A DNA stretch of 33,725 nucleotides from a virus: positions 1 to 33,725 of IMG/VR virus record IMGVR_UViG_3300009703_002891. One strand, written 5' to 3'. A program made the translations under genes and the position numbers. Positions 20,542 to 29,889 of this stretch are shown piece by piece. The notes under the pieces are model-generated. The model ran no database searches. It worked only from the letters and a program-made list of their open reading frames with translations, and was not told where the DNA came from. The stretch's first letter is position 1, and each line of letters begins with the position of its first letter.

Positions 20542-22242
20542 CTACCCATCGGTGAACGCGAGTGGATCGAAGAGTAGCAGGCCGACCTCGACCTGCCCCG
20601 TTTCAAGGGATGCGACGGCTTCAACGTGCGCGGCGCGGTTCGTCATCGACAAGGCTGCATCGGTGAACGCGACGACGTCGCCCGGGCGCAGCCACTCGAT
20701 CTCGGGGCCGGCGGTCACTGCGACCCGGCGAGGGGGCAAGGCCTCACGCCGTAACATGGCCTGGCCGATGGCCTCGACGGTCGCATCGTCGTACGCCCAC
20801 GGAACAGGGATCGTCTTCGAGCGTTTGTCGAACCATTGCTGCGACCGCCGGCCCCAGATCGACGGATGGTGAACCGTCGCGGCCTGGTCATCCCACACGG
20901 CCCCGAGGGTCTTCGACCTGGCGAATTGGCCAGTCGACGCGTCGAGGGCGAACTGCAGGGTGATTTCGTTGAACACGGCGCCCTCGTCGCCATACGTGAC
21001 CAGGGTGTCGATCGACCTCGAGCAGTTGCGGCCGACTTCAAGGTGCATCACGGCGTCGGCCGTGGTGGCGTCGTATTGCCAGGCGGCGACGTACAGGCCA
21101 TCAGGCCCGAACACGGCCGAGGCAGGTAGCAGGGGCAGCAGGGTATCGCGCACCCATGGCCACGGGGCCGCGGTCGGGTCGTTCAGGTAGGTGTCGACGA
21201 GGAACCCGTTCAACGCGGCCAGGCGCCCCAACTGCGACCGGTCGACGCGCAGGGTCGACAGGCCGAGGGCCCACCGGATGACGTCGCCGGCCCCTCGAAG
21301 GGCGCCGACGTCGAACGGGTTCTGCGTCGACCGGGACTCGATGACAGCCGCGGCGCGGTCGATCCAGATCGCCCACAAATTGTCCGACTTGGCAGGGATG
21401 CCCGGGGCGCCGTTCGGGTTGACATAGGTGTAGTCGCGGCCCTGGCGATCGATGCCCACAGCCATCGTGCCCGCGAAGTTCGACGAGGCCGCCGACGCGT
21501 TGACGATCTCGACCTTCGACCCGATGTCTCGGGCGACGCCCCTGCAGACCATGAGGCGATAATCGGTCGCCGTTCCGGTCGACGGTTCTTGCTGCTCGAC
21601 CAGTAGGGCCGGGGTCGCCGGGACGTCGAAGTATGTCAGGACGCCCCCGACGTCCTCGACGTGGCCGCCCCCGGGCGACCCGATGACGATCGGGTACGCG
21701 TTCCCCCAGAGGCCGTCGACGTCCTCGGACCCGGCAATGCCGCTGTTGGGCAGGCCGGCCGGGAAGGTGTCGCGCGACACGATCTCACCTGGCGCCCAAA
21801 ACCGCCCCCGGTCCTCGCCGAGGCTTTCCCGGATCGTGAACGTCAAGAGCTCGTCGGCGTCGCCGTATGCAGGCTCACGCAGGATGCCTTCGAGGACCCG
21901 GCGCCGGTCGTCGAAATCCTGGCCGGCCCACAGCTGCGCGAGCTCACCCGTCGCGCCGTGCAATAGGTGCCCCTGCTCGATGGCCTCGGCCACGTCGAAC
22001 GACACAGCAACCGCGAACGACGCGGCCCGCTCCGATGGCCCGTCGGCGAATATGTCGAGGGTCCGCGCCAGACCCTCGGTCGACAGGCCCGACAGATAGC
22101 GCAGGGTGCCCTCGGTTCTGCTCGTCACGTCGACGTCGGCGCCCGAGGTCAAGCGCACGTCACGGCCCGCGACCCTGAGTGTCAGGATCCACGACCAGTC
22201 GCCCGAGGCAACCGTCGACCATGGCAGGCGCAGGTCGGCCAC
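20542..22242 (-). CDS. Tail-tip / baseplate hub-like protein
   Basis: This 566-residue protein follows the large propeller protein in the tail-tip gene order. The first 110 residues resemble a tail-tip domain with repeated strands (WSWILTLRVAGRDVRLTSG), and residues about 330-560 have the phage hub style of long beta-rich repeats, ending IEWLRPGDVVAFTDAALS, a segment common in hub proteins. GTG at 22240-22242 follows AGGAGG. Hub proteins link the tail tube to fibres. The assignment depends on order and style rather than a named motif. Confidence 0.6.
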   Translation of the reverse strand: MADLRLPWSTVASGDWSWILTLRVAGRDVRLTSGADVDVTSRTEGTLRYLSGLSTEGLARTLDIFADGPSERAASFAVAVSFDVAEAIEQGHLLHGATGELAQLWAGQDFDDRRRVLEGILREPAYGDADELLTFTIRESLGEDRGRFWAPGEIVSRDTFPAGLPNSGIAGSEDVDGLWGNAYPIVIGSPGGGHVEDVGGVLTYFDVPATPALLVEQQEPSTGTATDYRLMVCRGVARDIGSKVEIVNASAASSNFAGTMAVGIDRQGRDYTYVNPNGAPGIPAKSDNLWAIWIDRAAAVIESRSTQNPFDVGALRGAGDVIRWALGLSTLRVDRSQLGRLAALNGFLVDTYLNDPTAAPWPWVRDTLLPLLPASAVFGPDGLYVAAWQYDATTADAVMHLEVGRNCSRSIDTLVTYGDEGAVFNEITLQFALDASTGQFARSKTLGAVWDDQAATVHHPSIWGRRSQQWFDKRSKTIPVPWAYDDATVEAIGQAMLRREALPPRRVAVTAGPEIEWLRPGDVVAFTDAALSMTNRAAHVEAVASLETGQVEVGLLLFDPLAFTDG

Positions 22243-22245
22243 TTG

Positions 22246-25200
22246 TCAGACCTCCTCGGACCACTGCAGGCCACTGATCACCGTCAACTCGTCGCGGCCC
22301 TCGTCGCCGAGGTTCACCGAGCTCTCCACGTTCGCGAGCAGGCGCCCGAGGACGTATTGTTCCCGGCCCGCAAGCTGCGTCTTGTCGCCGGCCGGGGCGT
22401 CGTCGATGCGAGCGATCAACACCCCGAGACGGCCGGCCAGGCGCCGCGTCAAGCCCTCGACGAGGGTTGGTTGATCGCCGAGGGCGGCCACGGGAACGCC
22501 GCCGGCTTTCATCGCGATGTAGCGGGGATCCGGCGAGGCGCCGTCAATGGTCCCCTGGTTGACCCCCTCAGTCCAGGCCGCCGAAATCACTCGGCGGTCA
22601 GGGGCGTCCTTTCGCACGCGTCGATGCCCGTCCCGGGTCTGAGACATCGTCAACGCGCGCTCGAGCGCCTGGTTTCGGCCCCAGCTGTAGCGTTGCCCAA
22701 AGAAGACGACGGGACCAATGATCGTCGACCCGGTCTCGAAGTAGCCGTCGACGGTCGAGTGTGTCAGGATTTCGAGGCTGTACCGCTGGTAGACCGCGGT
22801 GTTCTCATGGATGAGGGCGACGGCCGAGGTCGCCCAAATGACGCAATCCCCCGAGGCCGGTTCGGTCCCGTCGACCCCTTCGAGGATGAACGTCGGGCGC
22901 TTCGTCGTCGAGGTCACCCAGGCGCCTTCGGTGTTCGACCGGATCTTGCGCAGCTTCCCACTGCCGAGATCCATCGTGCCCCCGGCGAACTCGTCGTAAT
23001 GAATCCAGCGGCCGCCGCTGTTGAAGGGGCCGGCGCCGGTGTTCACCGTGATTCGGTTCCCGGTGCGGGTGTAGCTGCAGCTGGGGAAGTCGATCGCCGA
23101 GTCGAGGTCAACGATCGTGACCCAGGCGGCGCCGGTCCACCCGCGAAGGCGGCCGGTTTTCCAGTTGATCCCGTGGACGGCGATACCATACGACGAGTCG
23201 CCGAACGCGGTGTCATCGCCTGCATCGACGTTCCACACATAGCGGACAGTCCCGGTCCCGGTCGTCCTGGTCACGCGCCGGGGCGACCCTGACACGTCCG
23301 GCAGCATGACCTCGGCGGGGTAGTCCGAATGCGGTTCGACATCCCAGGTGTCGCCCACCACGAACGGACCACTCGACCCCTGCAGCTTGAGGCCCTGGTC
23401 GATGTAGAGGCGGTAGGGCGGCGCCGGGATCGGCGCGCCGGTGAACGTCAGGGGGGCGTGCGTCGTGATGTCGCGGCGCCAGTAGGCGTCTCGGTTGCCG
23501 GTGTCCCCTGCGTATTCGCCGTGGTGGAAGTAACCCCACCTCGACGTCTCGGTCGCGCTCGCGATGTTCCCCCACTCGACGAGGTTCCCCGACCCCGAGG
23601 CGGCCGCCGAGGCCCACGACGAAATCAGGATCGCCGTGTAGTCGTCCGACGTCGGCAGTCGCGAATAGAGCACGGCGTATGCCGTCCCGGACACCCACCC
23701 GAGGGCGAGGAGGTAGACCCGGGCGACGCTGGTATCGAGGGCCACCGTCGCCTTTTGCGAGGGCACCCCGGTCTCGTCGAAGATCGCGACCGTGTCGGAT
23801 TTGAACCGCACCGACATATCGAAGTCGACGGCGTTCACCTCGACCGCGCAGTTTTTGGCGAGGACCGACCCGGCCGTGTCGAGTTGCAGCTGCCAGGTCG
23901 CGCGGCGAACGACGTTCACCTTCGAGTAGCTGCGCGCGTTGGTCGTCGTGGTCAACACGACTTCCCAGGGCGACGGCGACGTGATGGCCTCGGCCCCAGC
24001 GCCGTTCCCGGTCCATCCTTGCGTGGTCGGCAGCTGGGGCGGGTACCACGTCGCCCCGACGATTGAGGCGCCCTGGTAGACGCCCCAGCCGGCATTTTGA
24101 GGGTAGTCGTCGATCGTGCGACTCGACCGAGGTTGCTCGACCGAACACCATCCACCCGACCCGACGATTAGATACCGCTCACCTGACGAATACGCGAAAG
24201 ACTCGTCGCAAATCGCCCACACGGCGCGGCCGCCGGCCTCGGCGATGGTGTAGCGGTTGAAGAGGGTCCCGCCCCCTTTCGCGACCGGGGTGAACCCGAA
24301 CTCGTGCCAGGTGACACCCCCGTCACGGGAATACCACATGTTGGCGCGGTTGAGTTCGAGATATGACAGGATCAACCTGCCTGTTTCGGATTCCCAGGCA
24401 GCGATATCCTGCACCTGCAGGCCCGACAGGGTCACGATGTCCGTTTGCGTGACGTTCGCCAGGATGTCGAAGGGCGACCCGATGCGCTTCGTGCTGATCG
24501 TGTTCGTCCCGGCGCCGGGGTCGTTCTCGAATACGACGGTGAAAATCCCGGTCGCGCGGTCGACGACGATCTCGGATCGGATCTGTTGGGGCGCCGCGTT
24601 CGGGTGGTTCCCCGTGACGTGGTCGAGGCCTGAGTCGACGAGTTGAAACGTCGCCCCTGCGTCATCGCTTGCCAGCTGCAGCCACACGTCGACGGCCGCG
24701 GTCACGGGTTCGACCTGGCCGTCGGTGTAGTCCGGCTGCCAGTGGAGCAGCATCAACACCTGGCCGTTGTGGTAGGCCGCGCGGAGGCGCGTGAAGACGA
24801 CCGTAGCGGCCCACGTGTCAGGCACCCGGGTGTTGACGACGTGCACGCCGCCGGTGCGCCAGTTGGCCCCGTTGTCGTCGCTGTAGGCCCAACCGATCCG
24901 AACCGTATCCGCGACGATCGGGTCGACCTGGCGCGTCAGGTAGTAGGCGAGCAGGCGACCGCCGGGGCCGAGGATGACGTCGACGCAGGGCGTCGGCTCC
25001 GGCATCGAAGCCTCATCGACGTTCGGGTCGGCGTCGAAGTCGGCGACCGTGACCGGCGACGTCAGGGTGTGCGCCTCGGGATCGTAGATGACGGACTCGA
25101 CGAGGTCGGTCGACTTCACATAGACCCAGCAGATCGTGTCGACCGCGGTTCGGCATGTGCCGATCTTCGTCGCCGAGGCCACCGAGGTCGATACCTCGAT

Positions 25201-25575
25201 GTGTTCGTCCTGCAGGAACCACTCGAGGACGTTCGCGGTGTTGTGGCCACGCCACTGCGCCGACGTGTCGAGCGATGGCCTCATGACGACCTGAGCGCGC
25301 CGTGAGGGCATTCCGGGTTCGACGGCCTTCACTGTGTACGACGTGTCGCCGTCCTGGTCCCCGAGGGCGTCGAGGCCAGCCAGGGGGCCGCGGTCAGGGG
25401 TCATCCCGGTTGCCACTGCGCCTCGGGCATAGACAGGGATTCCGGGCCGAGGGGTGTTTTCGGTGTAGTCCGAGTTCGACGCCGTCGCGTCGTTCGTCGT
25501 CAAGTTGTCGAGGTTCACCCGGTCATCGGCGATCAGGACGCCGATGTGCTGTTGTTCGTCGAATTCGTTCGCCAT
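22246..25575 (-). CDS. Large tail-tip protein with sialidase-type Asp-boxes
   Basis: This is the largest protein of the window, 1109 residues, directly downstream of the tape measure. Three Asp-box motifs, SDDNGANW (about residue 230), SDDAGATF (about 305) and SRDGGVTW (about 417), lie at roughly 75-110-residue spacing, as in BNR-repeat beta-propellers of the sialidase clan. Residues about 560-760 look like beta-rich jelly-roll or carbohydrate-binding domains. The C-terminus is helical. I see no sialidase arginine triad, so enzyme activity is not claimed. The probable role is cell-surface contact or tail-tip structure. The ATG starts one base after the tape-measure stop. Confidence 0.7.
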   Translation of the reverse strand: MANEFDEQQHIGVLIADDRVNLDNLTTNDATASNSDYTENTPRPGIPVYARGAVATGMTPDRGPLAGLDALGDQDGDTSYTVKAVEPGMPSRRAQVVMRPSLDTSAQWRGHNTANVLEWFLQDEHIEVSTSVASATKIGTCRTAVDTICWVYVKSTDLVESVIYDPEAHTLTSPVTVADFDADPNVDEASMPEPTPCVDVILGPGGRLLAYYLTRQVDPIVADTVRIGWAYSDDNGANWRTGGVHVVNTRVPDTWAATVVFTRLRAAYHNGQVLMLLHWQPDYTDGQVEPVTAAVDVWLQLASDDAGATFQLVDSGLDHVTGNHPNAAPQQIRSEIVVDRATGIFTVVFENDPGAGTNTISTKRIGSPFDILANVTQTDIVTLSGLQVQDIAAWESETGRLILSYLELNRANMWYSRDGGVTWHEFGFTPVAKGGGTLFNRYTIAEAGGRAVWAICDESFAYSSGERYLIVGSGGWCSVEQPRSSRTIDDYPQNAGWGVYQGASIVGATWYPPQLPTTQGWTGNGAGAEAITSPSPWEVVLTTTTNARSYSKVNVVRRATWQLQLDTAGSVLAKNCAVEVNAVDFDMSVRFKSDTVAIFDETGVPSQKATVALDTSVARVYLLALGWVSGTAYAVLYSRLPTSDDYTAILISSWASAAASGSGNLVEWGNIASATETSRWGYFHHGEYAGDTGNRDAYWRRDITTHAPLTFTGAPIPAPPYRLYIDQGLKLQGSSGPFVVGDTWDVEPHSDYPAEVMLPDVSGSPRRVTRTTGTGTVRYVWNVDAGDDTAFGDSSYGIAVHGINWKTGRLRGWTGAAWVTIVDLDSAIDFPSCSYTRTGNRITVNTGAGPFNSGGRWIHYDEFAGGTMDLGSGKLRKIRSNTEGAWVTSTTKRPTFILEGVDGTEPASGDCVIWATSAVALIHENTAVYQRYSLEILTHSTVDGYFETGSTIIGPVVFFGQRYSWGRNQALERALTMSQTRDGHRRVRKDAPDRRVISAAWTEGVNQGTIDGASPDPRYIAMKAGGVPVAALGDQPTLVEGLTRRLAGRLGVLIARIDDAPAGDKTQLAGREQYVLGRLLANVESSVNLGDEGRDELTVISGLQWSEEV

Positions 25576-25576
25576 G

Positions 25577-27748
25577 TCAGCGGCCCCGGTTGTAGACGTC
25601 GACCTGGCCAGTCGTCGCCCGACGGGACAACGCGCCGCCGTTCATCATGTTCCGGCGAAAAACCCGGTCGAGGCCGACGTGCCCGTCGACGATGTCGAGG
25701 CGGACAGCGCGCATACCGCCCCCGCCCCCGCCTGACGCGTTCGAGCTCGAAGCGCCCGAGGGTAGCCCCAGCTGAGCGGCGGCGCCTTCCCGGGACCGTG
25801 AGGCGACGACGATGTCGCCCGACCCGAAGTCGGCCCGCAAGCCCCCGGCCGGGACACGGATCGGCCCGGGGGTGTCCCCGAATGTTTTCGTCTTCTTGCG
25901 GCCGACGCTGCCGATCTCTTTCACGAGGTCTCGAAAGAACCCAAGGAGGGTCTTCAACCCGTCCCGGATGGCCTTGACGATGCCCTTGGCGAGGGCTTTG
26001 ATCATGGCCGGTAGATTGTTGATGATCGCGGCGACGGTCTCGGTCGCGAGCGTCACGGCCAGGACGGGGATCGATGAAACCAGGGATTCGATCAGCAGAG
26101 GGACGGCGTTGATCAGCCCGTGAATCAGACGGGGGACCCCGGCGATCAGGGCATCGAGGAAGATCGGCAAGTTGTCGACGAGGCCTTCGATAAAGGCGAG
26201 GCCCTGGTCGACAAGGGCCCCGGCGTCCTCGCCCTCGGCAGCGGCCCCCAGGATGCCCCCGACCGAAAGGTCGACCGCGCCCCCGGTCGCCTTCTCCAGG
26301 GCGCCGGTCACGCCCCCAGCCACCCCGGCGACCTTGTCGAACGTCGCCGACGCCGCGGCCGCGATGAGTTCGAAGCGTGAAGGCATCTGGTCGAGCAGCG
26401 GCCCGAGGTCTTCGACGGCCTGCGTCATCGACTCGGCCGCGTCGTCGACGAGGTCAGCCTGCGCTGTCCATGCGTCGCCGAGGGCCGTCGCCCGTTCTGC
26501 AGCTGCAGCGTCGACCGCGGCCAATACCGCCTCGGTCTCCCCGACGACGGCGGCGACCTTCGAGATCGCTTCGAGGCGAGCGTCGAACGCGTCCTCGATG
26601 GCCTGCGTGGTCGCTTCGATGCCTTCGAGGGCGTCGACCCGGATCGAATGCTGTACCGCGGCCAGGTCGGATTCTGCCTGCGCCTGGCGCGCGATCGTCT
26701 TGAGGAGGTTCGTCCTGGCCTTGTCGGCGTCGGCCTGCGCCTTCGTCAGGGCCTCGGCCGACTTCCCCCCGTCCCGTTCGGCGTCCTTCAACGTCTGCAG
26801 CTTGCCGACCAGGGCATCGACCCGGCCGTCGAGGTCGCCGGTCGCGGTGTCCAGCTGCTCGAAGCCATCGACCAGGCCGTCGACGGCCGACTCGGCGATG
26901 CCCCGGGTGAAGTTGTCGAAGCCCTCGTCGACCGACTGCAGCGCCTTGCCGACGTCCTCGAGCCCCAGGGCCTCGGCCAGGTTCCCCAGGCGGGCGATAT
27001 TGTTCGCCAGGGACGCGTACGGGCGTAGGAAGTTCTGGATCAGGGCGTCGCCGATGCGGATCACCCCTTCCCTGAAGAGGTCGCCGCCCTGCGCTGCCTT
27101 GTTGAGGGCGTCGATCGCGATGAGTCCGAACTTGACGAGCAGGCGAGACAGGCCCTCGACCGCGGGGGCGACCTCGGCGCCGAGGACCACGACGACCTGT
27201 TTCCCCAGGACGGCGACCGCGTCGAGGGAACGGTTCGCGCGTTCGATGTTCGCCACGGCCGCGCCCGACACCCCGAGGCCTTCGACCTTCGACAGGGCGT
27301 TCACCTCGGCGTGCAGGTCGCCGGCCGACCTGACCAGGCCGACCATGGCCACCCCGGCGGCCGTGACCCCGGCGGCGACCGCGGCGACGGCGACGACAAC
27401 CCCACCGACTGCAGCGGCCGCGGCGCCGGCGGGTACGGCGGTCGCTTCGAGGACCGAGTTCAATTTGTCGATCTTGTCGCCGCTGAATCCGGCGAGCTCG
27501 ACAACGCCTTTGAAGCCCTCCCGGGTCGCCCTCGACGAGGCCTCGGCCGCCTTCGATGCCGCCCGCGCCGCCCGCGCCGATTCCTTCGAGACCTTGTCGG
27601 CGACACGGCCGGCCGCTTTGATCGACTTGTTGAGGGCCTGCGTCGCCTTCCTCGCCTCGGCGGCCGTGATGTCGGGGATCGATGCAAGCTTCTTGCGGAG
27701 GTCTTTCAACTCCGCTGTATACGTCAGGGCGACGGTGTTCGCTGCCAT
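25577..27748 (-). CDS. Tape measure protein
   Basis: This 723-residue protein is helical and Ala-rich with many coiled coil-like stretches and two hydrophobic regions (about residues 95-135 and 520-615), the profile of a tape measure protein that sets tail length and crosses the host envelope. At about 0.15 nm per residue it would give a tail of roughly 110 nm. A poly-Gly linker precedes the C-terminus. It follows the chaperone-type genes, as is standard. The ATG at 27746-27748 overlaps the preceding TGA by one base. Confidence 0.9.
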   Translation of the reverse strand: MAANTVALTYTAELKDLRKKLASIPDITAAEARKATQALNKSIKAAGRVADKVSKESARAARAASKAAEASSRATREGFKGVVELAGFSGDKIDKLNSVLEATAVPAGAAAAAVGGVVVAVAAVAAGVTAAGVAMVGLVRSAGDLHAEVNALSKVEGLGVSGAAVANIERANRSLDAVAVLGKQVVVVLGAEVAPAVEGLSRLLVKFGLIAIDALNKAAQGGDLFREGVIRIGDALIQNFLRPYASLANNIARLGNLAEALGLEDVGKALQSVDEGFDNFTRGIAESAVDGLVDGFEQLDTATGDLDGRVDALVGKLQTLKDAERDGGKSAEALTKAQADADKARTNLLKTIARQAQAESDLAAVQHSIRVDALEGIEATTQAIEDAFDARLEAISKVAAVVGETEAVLAAVDAAAAERATALGDAWTAQADLVDDAAESMTQAVEDLGPLLDQMPSRFELIAAAASATFDKVAGVAGGVTGALEKATGGAVDLSVGGILGAAAEGEDAGALVDQGLAFIEGLVDNLPIFLDALIAGVPRLIHGLINAVPLLIESLVSSIPVLAVTLATETVAAIINNLPAMIKALAKGIVKAIRDGLKTLLGFFRDLVKEIGSVGRKKTKTFGDTPGPIRVPAGGLRADFGSGDIVVASRSREGAAAQLGLPSGASSSNASGGGGGGMRAVRLDIVDGHVGLDRVFRRNMMNGGALSRRATTGQVDVYNRGR

Positions 27749-28296
27749 CAGGTCGACCCCTGCGCCAGGCGTGCGAGGGCGGCGCGCTGCTCGTCGATGA
27801 ACGCCCGGGACGCCCGACGGCCTGGCGTGCGCACAAGGGCGACGAGGGCTTTGCGGCCGGTGATCTTCTCCTCAGGCGCGCCGCGGCCATGCCACCACGT
27901 CAGGGACCGGGGAAACTTCGGATTCAACAGGGCGGCCTCGACCTTGTCGGCCGCGGTCGGGCTGTTGGGCCGGCGCTCGCCTGCCTTCCTCGCCGCCTCG
28001 GCTTTGATGCTGCTTTCGAGGCGCACCGAGAACTTGACGAACGGCGCCGCAACCGCGGTGTTGACGACCGAAACCGAGATCGAATCCTCGCGCAGGGCCT
28101 CGACCATGCGAAACCCCCGGGCGAACGTGCCCCCGCCGTCGAGGTCGACAGGGGCGCGCCTGGCCGCGTCGGCCATGATCGGCCCGAGGACGCGTCGCGC
28201 GCCGGCCACGAACGACGAGAACGCGCCGCCCGTGACCGTGTCGATGTGACGCAGTAGGCGTTCGTCCTTGACGGCGATCTCGGCCCTATCGGCCAC
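27748..28296 (-). CDS. Hypothetical tail protein between chaperones and tape measure
   Basis: This 182-residue protein starts at the GTG at 28294-28296 after AGGAGG, overlapping the small gene upstream. Helical segments (RHIDTVTGGAFSSFVAGARR, VKFSVRLESSIKAEAARKAG) and basic patches occur; there is no membrane helix. In many siphoviruses tail-assembly genes sit here, so it may be a minor tail or completion protein. The position between the chaperone pair and the tape measure is not the commonest order. Confidence 0.5.
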   Translation of the reverse strand: MADRAEIAVKDERLLRHIDTVTGGAFSSFVAGARRVLGPIMADAARRAPVDLDGGGTFARGFRMVEALREDSISVSVVNTAVAAPFVKFSVRLESSIKAEAARKAGERRPNSPTAADKVEAALLNPKFPRSLTWWHGRGAPEEKITGRKALVALVRTPGRRASRAFIDEQRAALARLAQGST

Positions 28297-28447
28297 TGCC
28301 CCTCCTCAGCTTTGCCAGGCGCGCGGCCCGGTTGCGGTCGTCGCATTCGATGCGGTAGTCGGCGACGAGTTCGGCCTGCGTCTCCCGGGGCAACGCGTCG
28401 AAGGCACCCGGGAGGACGCCCCAGCGGCGCGCGACCGCAAGCATCAT
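28286..28447 (-). CDS. Possible frameshift partner of tail assembly chaperone
   Basis: This 53-residue frame starts ATG ATG at 28447, overlapping the stop of the preceding chaperone gene as ATGA. The sequence RRWGVLPGAFDALPRETQAE resembles small downstream partners of tail assembly chaperones. Its frame is -1 relative to the upstream gene and is open well into it, so a G-GT type fusion by -1 slippage is possible. Independent translation by the ATGA coupling is the simple alternative. Confidence 0.5.
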   Translation of the reverse strand: MMLAVARRWGVLPGAFDALPRETQAELVADYRIECDDRNRAARLAKLRRGSGR

Positions 28448-28857
28448 TCGGCGTTCCCGTCCTCGGGGGCCGCTTCGGAAAAATCCTCGGCGGCCGCGAC
28501 CTCGTTTTCGCCGAGGCGCTGCAGGGCGAACGTGTAGGCGTCGCCTGCCTTTTCCAGGATGTCGGCCACGGGGATGCCAGCATCGAAGAGGGCGTCGAAG
28601 ACCTCGGCCCCGAACTCGACCAGGGAGTCGCCCAGCTTCCACGGCCTGCCCGGGATGCCCGGGAATTTGCGCGTCGGCGGCCAGGTCAGGCGCAGGGCCG
28701 CGCAGGTGACGCCCATGGCGACCGAGTTGTCGGTCTGCAGCTGCGCGCGGTTTTTGGCCAGGGCCATGGCCACGAACGGCCGGGGCTTTACCAGGGTGGC
28801 GCTGCAGTCGTCTGACAACGTGATGTGTGGGGCCTCGGGGGCCGTCGTGGGTGCCAT
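28444..28857 (-). CDS. Tail assembly chaperone
   Basis: This 137-residue protein has an acidic, helical C-terminus (EVAAAEDFSEAAPEDGNAE) and sits between the tail tube gene and the tape measure gene, the position of the G-type assembly chaperone that keeps the tape measure soluble. Residues about 60-115 (PWKLGDSLVEFGAEVFDALF, EKAGDAYTFALQRLG) are predicted helical. The ATG follows CCTGAGGAGGA. A run of five T (28479-28483) near the 3' end could support slippage into the next frame. Confidence 0.6.
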   Translation of the reverse strand: MAPTTAPEAPHITLSDDCSATLVKPRPFVAMALAKNRAQLQTDNSVAMGVTCAALRLTWPPTRKFPGIPGRPWKLGDSLVEFGAEVFDALFDAGIPVADILEKAGDAYTFALQRLGENEVAAAEDFSEAAPEDGNAE

Positions 28858-28900
28858 GTGTCCTCCTCAGGATGGCAAGGGAGAGTCGGGCGAGGGCGAC

Positions 28901-29389
28901 CTACAGGCCGGAGCGGATCACCTGCGTACCGGCGGCGTTCACGACAGCGACGTACCCGATCGCCGTGTAGTTGTACGTGAACGTCGAGGGGTTCCCCTCG
29001 GACAGGTCGCGCGTCAAGTGGCAATCGTCGAGGACGAGTTGCCGGGTCTCGGCGCCGTACCCGAAATCGAACACGAGGTCGATCCGCTTGACGTCGCCGA
29101 TCGCGGCCGTTGTCGAGACATACCCGGCCGTGTCGCCGATCGACAGCTGCGCGAACGCGTCGCCAGGGTCCGAGGCGGACACCGAGAACGACCCGGTCAC
29201 GGGCACCCGGGGGCCGAGGCGGTCGCCGATGTAGACCCCTCGGGAGTCGACCAGGACCACTTCCTGGCCGTCGGGAGTGAGGGCCGAGGCCGTGAAATCG
29301 CCGGTCGCGTTCCCGAGGGTGGCGGAGTTGCCCCCGTCGTCGGATCCGGTGATCTGCCCGTCGTTGAGTACTGCAGGAACGCCGCTCAC
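28901..29389 (-). CDS. Major tail (tube) protein
   Basis: This 162-residue protein has the beta-strand-rich, Gly/Ser/Thr composition of tail tube proteins (SFSVSASDPGDAFAQLSIGD, KRIDLVFDFGYGAETRQLVL, TFTYNYTAIGYVAVV). It lies upstream of the chaperone and tape-measure genes and after the connectors, the expected slot. Tube proteins stack as hexameric rings. The start is the GTG at 29387-29389 overlapping the previous stop (GTGA). The previous gene's product is similar in size and composition and is the alternative tube. Confidence 0.6.
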   Translation of the reverse strand: MSGVPAVLNDGQITGSDDGGNSATLGNATGDFTASALTPDGQEVVLVDSRGVYIGDRLGPRVPVTGSFSVSASDPGDAFAQLSIGDTAGYVSTTAAIGDVKRIDLVFDFGYGAETRQLVLDDCHLTRDLSEGNPSTFTYNYTAIGYVAVVNAAGTQVIRSGL

Positions 29390-29886
29390 TTGGCACCTCC
29401 GAAGGACACTTCGACGATAGAGCCGCTACCGCCTGCGATGTCGGTGATATCGAACTTTGAGTTCGTGGTGACGTCGAGGCCAGCGGCCCCGAACTCGAGG
29501 CAGAGAACATGGTTCGCGCTCAGGTCGATCGCGTCGCCCGTCGCCTTGAAGAGGTCGAGGAAGCTCGTCGCGGGTGCGATGAACTCGACCTGCCCCGTCG
29601 TGACCTCGATGTAGAGCCACTTCAACTCATCGAGGTCGATCGTGTCGCCTGCGATGTCGGCGAGGGCCCCCGCGGCCAGGGTGTCGAAGTTCACCGTAGC
29701 GGCGGCCCCGATCGTGTGTTGCGCGCGGTAGACCTGGCCGATCTGGCCCGACCCTGTACCGTTCGTCCACGACTGGCCCTTCGACCCGTTGTTCGCGTCG
29801 CCTTTGATGATCCCTTCGAGCGGGGAATCGGGCGTCATTTCCGCCTTCACCGCGATCGTCAGGGTTGCGTATGCAGTCGTCGCCAT
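29386..29886 (-). CDS. Tail structural protein, tube-like
   Basis: This 166-residue protein is beta-rich (YATLTIAVKAEM, GQVYRAQHTIGAAATVNF, KWLYIEVTTGQVEF, SKFDITDIAGGSGSIVEVSF). It is either the major tail protein itself or a paralogue or decoration of the next gene's product. It begins at the ATG at 29884-29886, three bases after the upstream stop, and overlaps the next gene by 4 bases. Two tube-like proteins in a row is unusual for so small a phage. Confidence 0.5.
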   Translation of the reverse strand: MATTAYATLTIAVKAEMTPDSPLEGIIKGDANNGSKGQSWTNGTGSGQIGQVYRAQHTIGAAATVNFDTLAAGALADIAGDTIDLDELKWLYIEVTTGQVEFIAPATSFLDLFKATGDAIDLSANHVLCLEFGAAGLDVTTNSKFDITDIAGGSGSIVEVSFGGAK

Positions 29887-29889
29887 GGG

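Noticed and set aside
26172-27800. Long plus-strand open frame of over 540 codons opposite the tape measure gene
   Set aside because: It is antisense to a well-supported tape measure gene, has a biased Ser/Arg/Ala composition and no recognisable motif. GC-rich genomes make long spurious frames on the opposite strand.
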